This document shows positions 41,501 to 55,555 of a DNA stretch of 64,000 nt, in pieces. Both the position numbers and the translations under genes were made by a program. The stretch covers positions 12,604,001 to 12,668,000 of the forward strand of contig JAWQEG010000062.1 in NCBI GenBank assembly GCA_033782935.1, written 5' to 3'. Positions within the stretch are counted from its first letter, which is position 1. Every line of letters begins with the position of its first letter. Source of the stretch: Petrolisthes cinctipes (Eukaryota > Arthropoda > Malacostraca > Decapoda > Porcellanidae). The notes under the pieces were generated by a model. That model was given only the letters and a program-made list of their open reading frames with translations, did not search any database and was not told the DNA's origin.

Positions 41501-43490
41501 TGACATTGGGCACATAAAATATCAATTTTGAGCATGTTGTGGGCCTGTATTTTGAAAATACTCTAACACGGAGTAGGCATGTACAGATCGCTTCTGGGAC
41601 ACAAAAATATCGAATATTCGGTTGTTTTGAGTCTGAATTTGAGATATAAACGGGTACAGAAGATGCATGCACATATCGACTTTGGGCACCCAAAATATCG
41701 ATTTTAAGCATGTTTTGGGATTGTATTTTAATAAAATACTCTAACACTGAGTAGACACGTACAGATCGCTTCTGGAACCCAAATAAATCGAATTTTAGGG
41801 TGTTCTGAGCCTGAATTTGAGATATGAACGGGTACAGAAGATGCATGCACATATCGACTTTGGGCACCTAAAATATCGATTTTGAGCATGTTTTGGGCCT
41901 GTATTTTGAAAATACTATAGCACAGGTGTAGACATGTACAAATCGCTTCTGGGACACAAAAATATCGATTTTTTTGGGTGTTTTGAGCCTGAATTTGAGA
42001 TATATACGGGTACAGAAGATGCATGCACATATCGACTTTTTGCACCTAAAATATCGATTTTAAGCATGTTTTGGGTCTGTATCTTGAAAAAATTCTAGCA
42101 AGGAGTAGGCATGTACAGATCGCTTCTGGGACCCAAAAATACCGAATTTTCTGGTGTTTTGAACTTGAATTAGGGATATACACGTGTACAGAAGATGCTT
42201 ACACATATTGACTTTGGGCACATAAAATATCGATTTTCAGCATGTTTTGGGCCTGTATTTTAAAAACACTCTAACACGGAGTATGCACGTACAGATTGCT
42301 TCTGGGACCCAAAAATATGGTATTTTCGGGTGTTTTGAGCCTGAATTTGAGATATAGACGGGTCCAGAAGATGCATGCACATATCGACTTTGGGCACCTA
42401 AAATATCGATTTTGAGCATGTTTTGGGCCTGTATTTTAAAAATACTCTAGCACTGAGTAGACATGTATAGATCGCTTTTGGGACCCAAAAATATCGAATT
42501 TTAGGGTGTTTTGAGCCTTAATTTGAGATATAAACGGATACAGAAGATGCATGCACATATCGACTTTGGACACCTAAAATATCGATTTCTAGCATGTTTT
42601 GAGCCTATATTTTACAAACATTCTAGCACTGTGTATGCATGTACAGATCGCTTAAGGGGCCCTAAAATATGGAATTTTCGGGTGCTTTGAGCCTGAATTT
42701 GAGATATAAACGGGTACAGAAGATGCATGCACATATCGACTTTTTGCACCTAAAATATCGATTTTGAGCATGTCTTGGGTTTGTATCTTAAAAAATTCTA
42801 TCAAGAAGTAGGCATGTACAAATCGCTTCTGGGACCCAAAAATATCGAATTTTCGGGTGTTTTGAACCTGAATTTAGGATATAGACGGATACAGAAGATG
42901 CATGCACATATCGACATTGGGCACCTAAAATATCGATTATGAGCATGTTTTGAGCCTGTATTTTGAAAATATTCTAACACGGAGTAGGCATGAACAGATG
43001 GCTTTGGGGACCCAAAAATATCGAATTTTCGGAGTTTTGAGCCTGAATTTGAGATATAAACGGGTACAGAAGATGCATGCACATATCGACTTTTTGCACT
43101 TAAAATATCGATTTTGAGCATGTTTTTGGTCTGTATCTTGAAAACATTCTAGCAAGGAGTAGGCATGCACAGATCGCTTTTGGGACACAAAAATATCGAA
43201 TTTTCGGGTGTTTTGAACTTGAATTAGGGATATACACGTGTACCGAAGACGCTTACACATATTGACTTTGGGCACATAAAATATCGATTTGCAGCATGTT
43301 TTGGGCCTGTATTTTAAAACCACTCTAACACGGAGTATGCACGTACAGATTGCTTCTGGGACCCAAAAATATGGTATTATCGGGTGTTTTGAGCCTGAAT
43401 TTGAGATATAAACGGGTACAGAAGATGCATGCACATATCGACTTTGGGCTCCTAAAATATCGATTTTTAGCATGTTTTGGGACTGTATTT

Positions 43491-43503
43491 AAAAAAAAAA
43501 AAA
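43491..43503 (+). repeat. 13-bp poly(A) tract inside a monomer
   Basis: Here half A reads GGGACTGTATTT, then 13 A, then CACGGAG. The usual sequence between these points is TGAAAATACTCTAA. The A run has replaced this stretch, probably by small substitutions plus slippage. No target-site duplication or inserted sequence accompanies it, so it is not read as a retroelement tail. Confidence 0.9.
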
Positions 43504-44533
43504 CACGGAGTATACATGTACAGATCGCTTTTGGGACCCAAAAATATCGAATTTTCGGGTGTTTTGAGCCTGAATTTGAGATATAAACGGATACAGAAGA
43601 TGCATGCACATATCGACTTTGGACACCTAAAATATCGATTTTTAGCATGTTTTGAGCCTATATTTTACAAACATTCTAGCACTGAGTATGCATGTACAGA
43701 TCGCTTAAGGGACCCTAAAATATGGAATTTTCGGGTGCTTTTAGCCTGAATTTGATATATAAACAGGTACAGAAGATGCATGCACATATCGACTTTGGGC
43801 ACCTAAAATATCGATTTTTAGCATGTTTTGGGGCTGTATTTTGAAAATACTCTAACACGGAGTAGGCATGAACAGATGGCTTCGGGGACCCAAAAATATG
43901 GAATTTTTGGGTGTTTTGAGCCTGAATTTGAGATATAAACGGGTACAGAAGATGCATGCCCATTTCGACTTTTTGCACCTAAAATATCGATTTTGAGCAT
44001 GTTTTGGGTCTGTATCTTGAAAACATTCTAGCAAGAAGTAGGCATGTACAGATTGCTTCTGGGACCCAAAAATATCGAATTTTAGAGTGTTTTGAACCTG
44101 AATTTGGGATATAGACGGGTACAGAAGATGCATACACATATTGACTTTGGGCAGCTAAAATATCGATTTTCAGCATGTTTTAGGCCTGTAATTTGAAAAT
44201 ACTCTAACACGGAGTATGCATGTACACATTGCTTTTGGGACCCAAAAATATCGAATATTCGGGTGTTTTGAGTATGAATTTGAGATATAAACGGGTACAG
44301 AAGATGCATGCACATATCGACTTTGGGCACCCAAAATATCGATTTTGAGAATGTTTTGGGCCTGTATTTTTAAAATACTCTAAAACTGAGTAGACACGTA
44401 CAGATCGCTTCTGGAACCCAAATAAATCGAATTTTAGGGTGTTCTGATCCTGAATTTGAGATATGAACGGGTACAGAAGATGCATGCACATATCGACTTT
44501 GGGCACCTAAAATATCGATTTTTAACATGTTTT

Positions 44534-44887
44534 GGGCCTGTATTTTGAAAATACTATAGCACGGTGTAGACATGTACAAATCTCTTCTGGGACACAAAAA
44601 TATCGATTTTTTTGGGTGTTTTGAGCCTGAATTTGAGATATAAACGGGTACAGAAGATGCATGCACATATTGACTTTGGGCACCTAAAATATCGATTTTG
44701 AGCATGTTTTGGGCCTGTATTTTGAAAATACTATAGCACGGTGTAGACATGTACAAATCGCTTCTGGGACACAAAAATATCGATTTTTTTGGGTGTTTTG
44801 AGCCTGAATTTGAGATATAAACGGGTACAGAAGATGCATGCACATATCGACTTTGGCACCCAAAATATCGATTTTTAGTATGTTTTC
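44534..44887. repeat. Local duplication of a single 177-bp monomer
   Basis: Two adjacent monomers (about 44534-44710 and 44711-44887) share ATACTATAGCACGGTGTAGA, the uncommon ATGTACAAATC and a seven-T run in ATCGATTTTTTTGGGTG. That extra T makes the step 177 bp. Elsewhere, consecutive monomers usually belong to different variant families, so a like-next-to-like pair suggests a recent one-monomer duplication. The same seven-T variant occurs near 41970 and 60795. Confidence 0.75.
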
Positions 44888-47800
44888 AGCGTATAATTTG
44901 AAAATATTCTAGCACTGAGTAAGCATGTACAGATCACTTCTGGGACCCAAAAATATCGAATTTTCGGGGTTTTTGAGCCAGAATTTGGGATATAACCGGG
45001 TACAGAGGATGCATGCACATATCGACTTTTTGCACCTAAAATATCGATTTTGAGCATGTTTTGGGTCTAAATCATGAAAAAATTCTAGCAAGGAGTAGGC
45101 ATGTACAGATCGCTTCTGGGACCCAAAAATACTGAATTTTCTGGTGTTTTGAACCTGAATTTGGGATATAGACGTGTACAGAAGATGCATACTCATATTG
45201 ACTTTGGGCACCTAATATATAGATTTTCAGCATGTTTTGGGCCTGTATTTTGAAAATACATTAACACGGAGTAGGCATGTACAGATCGCTTCTGGGACCC
45301 AAAAATATCGAATTTTCGGGTGTTTTGAGTCTGAATTTGTGATATAAACGGATACAGTAGATGCATGTACATATCGACTTTGGGCTCCTAAAATATCGAT
45401 TTTGAGCATGTTTTGGGCCGGTATTTTGAAAATACTCTAACACGGAGTAGGCATGTACAGATCGTTTCTGGGACACAAAAATATCGATTTTTCCTGTGTT
45501 TTGAGCCTGAATTTGAGATATAAACGGGTACAGAAGATGCATGCACTTAACGACTTTGGACACCTAAAATATCGATTTATAGCATGTTTTAAGCCTGTAT
45601 TTTAAAAACATTCTAGCACTGAGTAGGCATGTGCAGATTGCTTAAGGGACCTAAAAATATCGAATTTTCGGATTTTTGAGCCTGAATTTAAGATATAAAC
45701 GGGTACAGAAGATGCATGCACATATCGACTTTTTGCACTTAAAATATCGATTTTGAGCATGTTTTTGGTCTGTATCTTGAAAACATTCTAGCAAGGAGTA
45801 GGCATGTACAGATTGCTTTTGGGACCCAAAAATATCGAATTTTCGGGTGTTTTGAACTTGAATTAGGGATATACACGTGTACAGAAGATGCTTACACATA
45901 TTGACTTTGGGCACATAAAATATCGATTTTCAGCATGTTTTGGGCCAGTATTTTAAAAACACTCTAACACGGAGTATGCACGTACAGATTGCTTCTGGGA
46001 CCCAAAAATATTGAATTTTCGGGTGTTTTGAGCCTGAATTTGAAATATAAACGGGTACAGAAGATGCATGCACATATCGACTTTGGGCACTTAAAATATC
46101 GATTTTTAGCATGTTTCGGGCCTGTATTTTAAAAATACTCTAACACGGAGTAGACATGTACCGATCGCTTTTGGGACCCAAAAATATCGAATTTTCGGGT
46201 GTTTTCAACCTGAATTTGAGATATAAACGGGTACAGGAGATGCATGCACATATCGACTTTTTGCACCTAAGATATCGATTTTGAGCATGTCTTGGGTTTG
46301 TATCTTGAAAAAATTCTAGCAAGGAGTAGGCATGTACAGATCGCTTTTGGGACCCAAAAATATCGAATTTTCTGGTATTTTGAACTTGAATTAGGGATAT
46401 ACACGTATACAGAAGATGCATACACATATTGACTTTGGTCACATAAAATATCGATTTTCAGCATGTTTTGGGCCTGTATTATAAAAACACTCTAACACGT
46501 ACTATGCACGTACAGATCGCTTCTAGGACCCAAAAATATTGAATTTTCGGGTGTTTTGAGTCTGAATTTGAGATATAAACGGGTACAGAAGATGCATGCA
46601 CATATCGACTTTGGGCACCTAAAATATCGATTTTTAGCATGTTTTGGGCCTGTATTTTGAAAATACTCTAACACGGAGTAGGCATGTAAAGATCACTTCG
46701 GGGGCCCAAAAATATCGAATTTTCGGGTGTTTTGAGCCTAAATTTGAGATATAAACGGGTACAGAAGATGCATGCACATTTCGACTTTTTGCACCTAAAA
46801 TATCGATTTTGAGCATGTTTTGGGTCTGTATCTTGAAAACATTCTAGCAAGAAGTAGGCATGTACAGATTGCTTCTGGGACCCAAAAATATCGAATTTTA
46901 GAGTGTTTTGAACCTGAATTTGGGATATAGACGTGTACAGAAGATGCATACACATATTGACTTTGGGCAGCTAAAATATCGATTTTCAGCATGTTTTAGG
47001 CCTATATCTTGAAAATACTCTAACACGGAGTATGCATGTACACATTGCTTTTGGGACCCAAAAATATCGAATATTCGGGTGTTTTGAGTCTGAATTTGAG
47101 ATATAAACGGGTACAGAAGATGCATGCACATATCGACTTTGGGCACCCAAAATATCGATTTTAAGCATGTTTTGGGCCTGTATTTTAAAAAATACTCTAA
47201 CACTGAGTAGACACGTACAGATCGCTTCTGGAACCCAAATAAATCGAATTTTAGGGTGTTCTGAGCCTGAATTAGAGATATGAACGGGTACAGAAGATGA
47301 TGCACAAATCGACTTTGGGCACCTTAAATATCGATTTTGAGCATGTTTTGGGCCTGTATTTTGAAAATACTATAGCACGGTGTAGACATGTACAGATCGC
47401 TTCTGGGACACAAAAATATCGATTTTTTGGGTGTTTTGAGCCTGAATTTGAGATATAAACGGGTACAGAAGATGCATGCACATATCGACTTTGGCACCCA
47501 AAATATCGATTTTTAGTATGCTTTGGGCGAATAATTTAAAAATATGCTAGCACTGAGTAGGCATGTACAGATCGCTTCTGGGACACAAAAATATCGAATT
47601 TTCGGGGGTTTTGAGCCAGAATTTGGGATATAACCGGGTACAGAGGATGCATGCACATATCGACTTTTTTGCACCTAAAATATCGATTTTGAGCATGTTT
47701 TGGGTCTGTATCTTGAAAAAATACTAGCAAGGAGTAGGCATGTACAGATCGCTTCTGGGACCCAAAAATACCGAAATTTCTGGTGTTTTGAACCTGAATT

Positions 47801-50800
47801 TGGGATATAAACGGATACAGAAGATGCATACACATATTGACTTTGGGAAGCTAAAATATAGATTTTCAGCATGTTTTGGGCCTGTATTTTGAAAATACAT
47901 TAACACGGAGTAGGCATGTACAGATCGCTTCTGGGAGCCAAAAATATCGAATTTTCGGGTGTTTTGAGCCTGAATTTAAGATATAAACGGATTCAGAAGA
48001 TGCATGCACATATCGACTTTGGGCACCTAAAATATCGATTTTTAACATGTTTTGGGCCTGTATTTTAAAAATACTCTAACACTGAGTAGGCATGTACAGA
48101 TCGCTTCTGGTACACAAAAATATCGATTTTTTGGGTGTTTTGAGCCTGAATTTGAGATATATACGGGTACAGAAGATGCATGCACATATCGACTTTTTGC
48201 ACTTAAAATATCGATTTTGATCATGTTTTTGGTCTGTATCTTGAAAACATTCTAGCAAGGAGTAGGCATGTACAGATTGCTTTTGGGACCGAAAAATATC
48301 GAATTTTCGGGTGTTTTGAACTTGAATTAGGGATATACACGTGTACAGAAGATGCTTACACATATTGACTTTGGGCACATAAAATATCGATTTTCAGCAT
48401 GTTTTGGGCCTGTATTTTAAAAATACTCTAACACGGAGTAGGCATGTACAGATCGCTTCTGGTACACAAAAATATCGATTTTTTGGGTGTTTTGAGCCTG
48501 AATTTGAGATATAAACGGGTTCAGAAGGTGCATGCACATTTCGACTTTGGACACCTAAAATATCGATTAATAGCATGTTTTAAGCCTGTGTTTTGAAAAC
48601 ATTCTAGCACTTAGTAGGCATGTGCAGATTGCTTAAGGGACCCAAAAATATTGAATTTTCGGGTGTTTTGAGCCTGAATTTTAGATATAAACGGGTACAG
48701 AAGATGCATACACATATCGACTTTGGACACTTAAAATATCGATTTTTAGCATGTTTTGAGCCTATATTTTGGAAAACATTCTAGCACTGAGTATGCATGT
48801 ACAGATCGCTTAAGGGACCCAAAAATATGGAATTTTCGGGTGTTTTGAGCCTGAATTTGAGATATAAACGGGAACAGAAGATGCATGCACATATCGACTT
48901 TTTGCACCTAAAATATCGATTTTGAGCATGTTTTGGGTCTGTATCTTGAAAACATTCTAGCAAGAAGTAGGCATGTACAGATTGCTTCTGTGACCCAAAA
49001 ATATCGAATTTTCGAGGGTTTTGAACCTGAATTTGAGATATAGACGGGTACAGAAGATGCATACACATATTGACTTTGGGCAGCTAAAATATCGATTTCC
49101 AGCATGTTTTAGGCCTGTACTTTGAAAATACTCTAACACGGAGTATGCATGTACACATTGCTTTTGGAACCCAAAAATATCGAATATTCGGGTGTTTTGA
49201 GTTGTGATTTGAGATATAAACGGGTACAGAAGATGCATGCACATATCGACTTTGGGCACCCAAAATATCGATTTTAAGCATGTTTTGGGCCTGTATTTTT
49301 AAAAATACTCTAACACTGAGTAGACACGTACAGAACGCTTCTGGAACCCAAATAAATCGAATTTTAGGGTGTTCTGAGCCTGAATTTGAGATATGAACGG
49401 GTACAGAAGATGCATGCACATATCGACTTTGGGCACCTAAAATATCGATTTTGAGCATGTTTTGAGCCTGTATTTTGAAAATACTATAGCACGGTGTAGA
49501 CATGTACAGATTGCTTCTGGGACCCAAAAATATCGAATTTTCGGGGGTTTTGAGCCAGAATTTGGGATATAACCGGGTACAGAGGATGCATTCACATATC
49601 GACTTTTTGCACCTAAAATATCGATTTTGAGCATGTTTTGGGTCTGTATCTTGAAAAAATTCTAGCAAGGAGTAGGCATGTACAGATCGCTTCTGGGACC
49701 CAAAAATACTGAATTTTCTGGTGTTTTGAACCTGAATTTGGGATATAAACGGGTACAGAAGATGCATACACATATTGACTTTGGGCACCTAAAATATAGA
49801 TTTTCAGCATGTTTTGGGCCTGTATTTTGAAAATACATTAACACGGAGTAGGCACGTACAGATCGCTTCTGGGACCCAAAAATATCGAATATTCGGGTGT
49901 TTTGAGCCTAAATTTGAGATATAAACGGATTTAGAAGATGCATGCACATATCGACTTTGGGCACATAAAATATCGATTTTTAACATGTTTTGGACCTGTA
50001 TTTTGAAAATACTCTAACACGGAGTAGGCATGTACAGATCGCTTCTGGGACACAAAAATATCGATTTTTTGGGTGTTTTGAGCCTGAATTTGAGATATAA
50101 ACGGGTACAGAAGATGCATGCACATATCGACTTTGGACACCTAAAATATCGATTTATAGCATGTTTTAAGCCTGTATATTAAAAACATTCTAGCACTGAG
50201 TAGGCATGTGCAGAATGCTTAAGGGACCAAAAAATATCGAATTTTCGGAGTTTTGACCCTGAATTTGAGATATAAACGGGTACAGAAGATGAATGCACAT
50301 ATCGACTTTTTGCACTTAAAATATCGATTTTTAACATGTTTTGGGTCTGTATCTTGAAAACATTCTAGCAAGGAGCAGGCATGTACAGATCGCTTCTGGG
50401 ACCAAAAAATATCGAATTTTCGGGGGTTTTGAGCCAGAATTTGGGATATAAACGGGTAAAGAGGATGCATGCACATATCGACTTTTTACACCTAAAATAT
50501 CGATTTTGAGCATGTTTTGGGTCTGTATATTGAAAAAATTCTAGCAAGGAGTATGCATGTACAGATCGCTTCTGGGACCCAAAAATACCGAATTTTCAGG
50601 TGTTTTGAACCTGAATTTGGGATATAGACCTGTACAGAAGATGCATACACATAGTTACTTTTGTCACCTAAAATATTGATTTTCAGCATGTTTTGGGCCT
50701 GTATTTTGAAAATACATTAACACGGAGTAGGCATGTACAGATCGCTTCTGGGACCTAAAAATATTGAATTTTCGGGTGTTTTGAGCCTGAATTTGAGAAA

Positions 50801-52214
50801 TAAACGGATACAGAAGATTCATGCACATATTGACTTTGGCACCCAAAATATCGATTTATAGTATGTTTTCGGCGTATAATTTGAAAATATTCTAGCACTG
50901 TGTAGGCATGTACAGATCGCTTCAGGGACCCAAAAATATCGAATTTTCGGGGGTTTTGAGCCAGAATTTGGGATATAACCGGGTACAGAGGATGCATGCA
51001 CATATCGACTTTTTGCACCTAAAATATCGATTTTGAGAATGTTTTTGGTCTGTATCTTGAAAAAATTCTAGCAAGGAGTAGGCATGTACCGATCGCTTCT
51101 GGGACCAAAAAATACCGAATTTTCTGGTGTTTTGAACCTGAATTAGGGATATAGACGGGTACAGAAGATGCATACACATATTGACTTTGGGCACCTAAAA
51201 TATCGATTTTTAACATGTTTTGGGCCTGTATTTTAAAAATACTATAACACGGTGTAGACATGTACAGATCGCTTCTGGGACACAAAAATATCGATTTTTT
51301 GGGTGGTTTGAGCCTGAATTTGAGATATAAACGGGTACAGAAGATGCATGCACAATTCGACTTTTTGCACCTAAAATATCGATTTTGAGTATGTTTTGGG
51401 TCTGTATCTTGAAAACATTCTAGCAAGAAGTAGGCATGTACAGATTGCTTCTGGGACCCAAAAATATCGAATTTTTGAGTGTTTTGAATCTGAATTTGGG
51501 ATATAGATATGTACAGAAGATGCATACACATATTGACTTTGGGCAGCTAAAATATCGATTTTCAGCATGTTTTAGGCCTGTATTTTGAAAATACTCTAAC
51601 ACGGAGTATGCATGTACACATTGCTTTTGGGACCCAAAAATATCGAATATTCGGGTGTTTTGAGTCTGAATTTGAGATATAAACGGGTACAGAGGATGCA
51701 TGCACATATCGACTTTGGGCACCCAAAATATCGATTTTGAGCATGTTTTGGACCTGTATTTTTAAAATACTCTAACACTGAGTAGACACGTACAGATCGC
51801 TTCTGGAACCCAAATAAATCGAAGTTTAGGTTGTTCTGAGCTTGATTTTGAGATATGAACGGATACAGAAGATGCATGCACATATCGACTTTGGGCACAT
51901 AAAATATCGATTTTGAGCATGTTTTGGGTCTGTATCTTGAAAAAATTCAAGCAAGGAGTAGGTATGTACAGATCGCTTCTGGGACGCAAAATTATCGATT
52001 TTTTGGGTGTTTTGAACCTGTATTTGGGATATAGACGGATACAGAAGATGCATGCACATATCGACTTTTTGCACCTAAAATATCGATTTTGAGTATGTTT
52101 TGGGCCTGTATTTTGAAAATACTCTAACACGGAGTAGGCATGTACAGATCGTTTCTGGGACCCAAAAATATCGAATTTTTGGGTGTTTTGAGTCTGAATT
52201 TGAGATATAAACGG

Positions 52215-54800
52215 GTACAGAAGATGCATACACATATTGACTTTGGGCAGCTAAAATATCGATTTTCAGCATGTTTTAGGCCTGTATTTTGAAAATACTC
52301 TAACACGGAGTATGCATGTACACATTGCTTTTGGGACCCAAAAATATCGAATATTCGGGTGTTTTGAGTCTGAATTTGAGATATAAACGGGTACAGAAGA
52401 TGCATGCACATATCGACTTTGGGCACCCAAAATATCGATTTTGAGCATGTTTTGGACCTGTATTTTTAAAATACTCTAACACTGAGTAGACACGTACAGA
52501 TTGCTTCTGGGACACAAATAAATCGAATTTTCGGTTGTTCTGAGCCTGAATTTGAGATATGAACAGGTACAGAAGATGCATGCACATATCTACTTCGGGC
52601 ACCTAAAATATCGATTTTGAGCATGTTTTGGGCCTGTATTTTGAAAATACTCAAACACGGTGTAGACATGTACAGATCACTTCTGGGACACAAAAATATC
52701 GATTTTTTGGGTGTTTTGAGCCTGAATTTGAGATATAAACGGGTACAGAAGATGCATGCACATATCGACTTTGGCACCCAAAATATCGTTTTTTAGTATG
52801 TTTTGGGCGTATAATTTGAAAATATTCTAGCACTGAGTAGGCATGTACAGATCGCTTCTGGGACCCAAAAATATCGAATTTTCGGGTGTTTTGAGCCAGA
52901 AATTGGGATATAACCGGGTACAGAGGATGCATGCACATATCGACTTTTTTAACATAAAATATCGATTTTGAGCATGTTTTGGGTCTGTATCTTGAAAAAA
53001 TTCTAGCAAGGAGTAGGTATGTACAGATCGATTCTGAGACCCAAAATTATCGAATTTTCGGGTGTTTTGAACCTGAATTTGGGATATAGACGGATACAGA
53101 AGATGCATGCACATATCGACTTTGGGCACCCAAAATATCGATTTTGAGCATGTTTTGGACCTGTATTTTTAAAATACTCTAACACTGAGTAGACACGTAC
53201 AGATCGCTTCTGGAACCCAAATAAATCGAATTTTAGGGTGTTCTGGGCCTGAATTTGAGATATGAACGAATACAGAAGATGCATGCACATATCGACTTTG
53301 GGCACCTAAAATATCGATTTTGAGCATGTTTTGGGCCTGTATTTTGAAAATACTATAGCACGGTGTAGACATGTACAGATCGCTTCTGGGACACTAAAAT
53401 ATCGATTTTTTGGGTGTTTTGAGCCTGAATTTGAGATATAAACGGGTACAGAAGATGCATGCACATATCGACTTTGGCATAAAAAATATCGATTTTTAGT
53501 ATGTTTAGGGCGTATAATTTGAAAATATTCTAGCACTGAGTAGGCATGTACAGATCGCTTCTGGGACCCAAATATATCGAATTTTCTGGTTTTTTTAACC
53601 TGAATTTGGGATATACACGGGTACAGAAGATGCATACACATATTGACTTTGGGCACATAAAATATCGATTTTCAGCATGTTTTGGGCCTGTAATTTAAAA
53701 ACACTCTAACACGGAGTATGCACGTACAGATACCTTCTGGAACCCAAAAACATTGAATTTTCGGGTGTTTTCAGCCTGAATTTGAGATATAAACGGGTAC
53801 AGAAGATGCATGCACATATCGACTTTGGGCACCCAAAACATCGATTTTGAGCATGTTTTGGGCCTGTATTTTGAAAATACTCAAACACGGTGTAGACATG
53901 TACAGATCACTTCTGGGACCCAAAAATATCGAATATTCGGGTGTTTTGAGTCTGAATTTGAGATATAAACGGGTACAGAATATGCATGCACATATCGACT
54001 TTGGGCACCCAAAATATCGATTTTGAGCATGTTTTGGACCTGTATTTTTAAAATACTCTAACACTGAGTAGACACGTACAGATCCCTTCTGGAACCCAAA
54101 TAAATCGAATTTTAGGGTGTTCTGAGCCTTAATTTGTGATATGAACGGGTACAGAAGATGCATGCACATATCGACTTTGAGCACCTAAAACATCGATTTT
54201 GAGCATGTTTTGGGCCTGTATTTTAAAAATACTATAACACGGTGTAGACATGTACAGATCGCTTCAGGGACACAAAAATATCGATTTTTTGGGTGTTCTG
54301 AGCCTGAATTTGAGATATAAACGGGTACAGAAGATGCATGCACATATCGACTTTTTGCACCTAAAATATCGATTTTGAGCATGTTTTGGGTCTGTATCAT
54401 GAAAACTTTCTAGCAAGAAGTAGGCATGTACAGATTGCTTCTGGGACTCAAAAATATCGAATTTTCGAGTGTTTTGAACCTGAATTTGGGATATAGACGG
54501 GTACAGAAGATGCATACACATATTGACTTTGGGCAGCTAAAATAACGGTTTACAGCATGTTTTAGGCCTGTATTTTAAAAATACTCTAACACGGAGTATG
54601 CATGTACAGATGGCTTTTGAGACCCAAAAATATCGAATATTCGGGTGTTCTGAGCCTGAATTTGAGATATGAACGGATACAGAAGATGCATGCACATATC
54701 GACTTTCGGCACCTAAAATATCGATTTTGAGCATGTTTTGGGACTGTATTTTGAAAATACTATAGCACGGTGTAGACATGTACAGATCGCTTCTGGGACA
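52215..54800. repeat. 3341-bp-offset duplication, copy 1
   Basis: This segment matches about 55556-58140 at an offset of 3341 bp, changing to 3342 near 54050 through one extra A (TTTTTAAAATACT versus TTTTTAAAAATACT). This is 19 monomers minus 2-3 bp. It includes the rare TTTGGCATAAAAAATATCG monomer (near 53473 and 56814). A local block around 53.84-54.0 kb is less similar. Confidence 0.85.
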
Positions 54801-55555
54801 CAAAAATATCGATTTTTTGGGTGTTTTGAGTCTGAATTTGAGATATAAATGGGTACAGAAGATGCATGCACATATCGACTTTGGCATAAAAAATATCGAT
54901 TTTTAGTATGTTTTGGGCGTATAATTTGAAAATATTCTAGCACTGAGTAGGCATGTACAGATCGCTTCTGGGACCCAAATATATCGAATTTTCTGGTTTT
55001 TTTAACCTGAATTTGGGATATACACGGGTACAGAAGATGCATACACATATTGACTTTGGGCACATAAAATATCGATTTTCAGCATGTTTTGGGCCTGTAA
55101 TTTAAAAACACTCTAACACGGAGTATGCACGTACAGATACCTTCTGGAACCCAAAAACATTGAATTTTCGGGTGTTTTGAGCTTGAATTTGAGATATAAA
55201 CGGGTACAGAAGATGCATGCACATATCGACTTTGGGCACCCAAAACATCGATTTTGAGGATGTTTTGGGCCTGTATTTTAAAAATACTATAACACGGTGT
55301 AGACATGTACAGATCGCTTCTGGGACACAAAAATATCGATTTTTTGGGTGGTTTGAGCCTGAATTTGAGATATAAACGGGTACAGAAGATGCATGCACAA
55401 TTCGACTTTTTGCACCTAAAATATCGATTTTGAGTATGATTTGGGTCTGTATCTTGAAAACATTCTAGCAAGAAGTAGGCATGTACAGATTGCTTCTGGG
55501 ACCCAAAAATATCGAATTTTTGAGTGTTTTGAATCTGAATTTGGGATATAGACAT

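Larger units (their letters stand above)
34850..51200. repeat. Array domain III: mixed block enriched for GCTTAAGGG monomers
   Basis: Monomers with GTGCAGATTGCTTAAGGG or close variants followed by TTTTCGGAGTTTTGAGCC concentrate here, near 35.1, 35.8, 36.3, 37.2, 38.4, 39.3, 41.2, 45.6, 48.6 and 50.2 kb, with an isolated related copy near 18.7 kb. They are often followed by CTTTTTGCACTTAAAATATC. Monomers with AGGGATATACACGTGTACAG are also common. I found fewer long near-identical duplications here than in domains II and IV, so the block looks older or less recently homogenised. Boundaries are approximate. Confidence 0.55.

Noticed and set aside
43491..43503. Poly(A) tail of an inserted retroelement
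   Set aside because: The tract lies inside an otherwise normal monomer, with no inserted body sequence and no target-site duplication.
49084..49788. 234-codon minus-strand open frame, and hundreds of 60-170 codon frames like it, as genes
   Set aside because: They recur every 176 bp as translations of the satellite. Each shifts through all three monomer frames, so no protein is conserved in one frame. There is no consistent start context, domain or codon bias.
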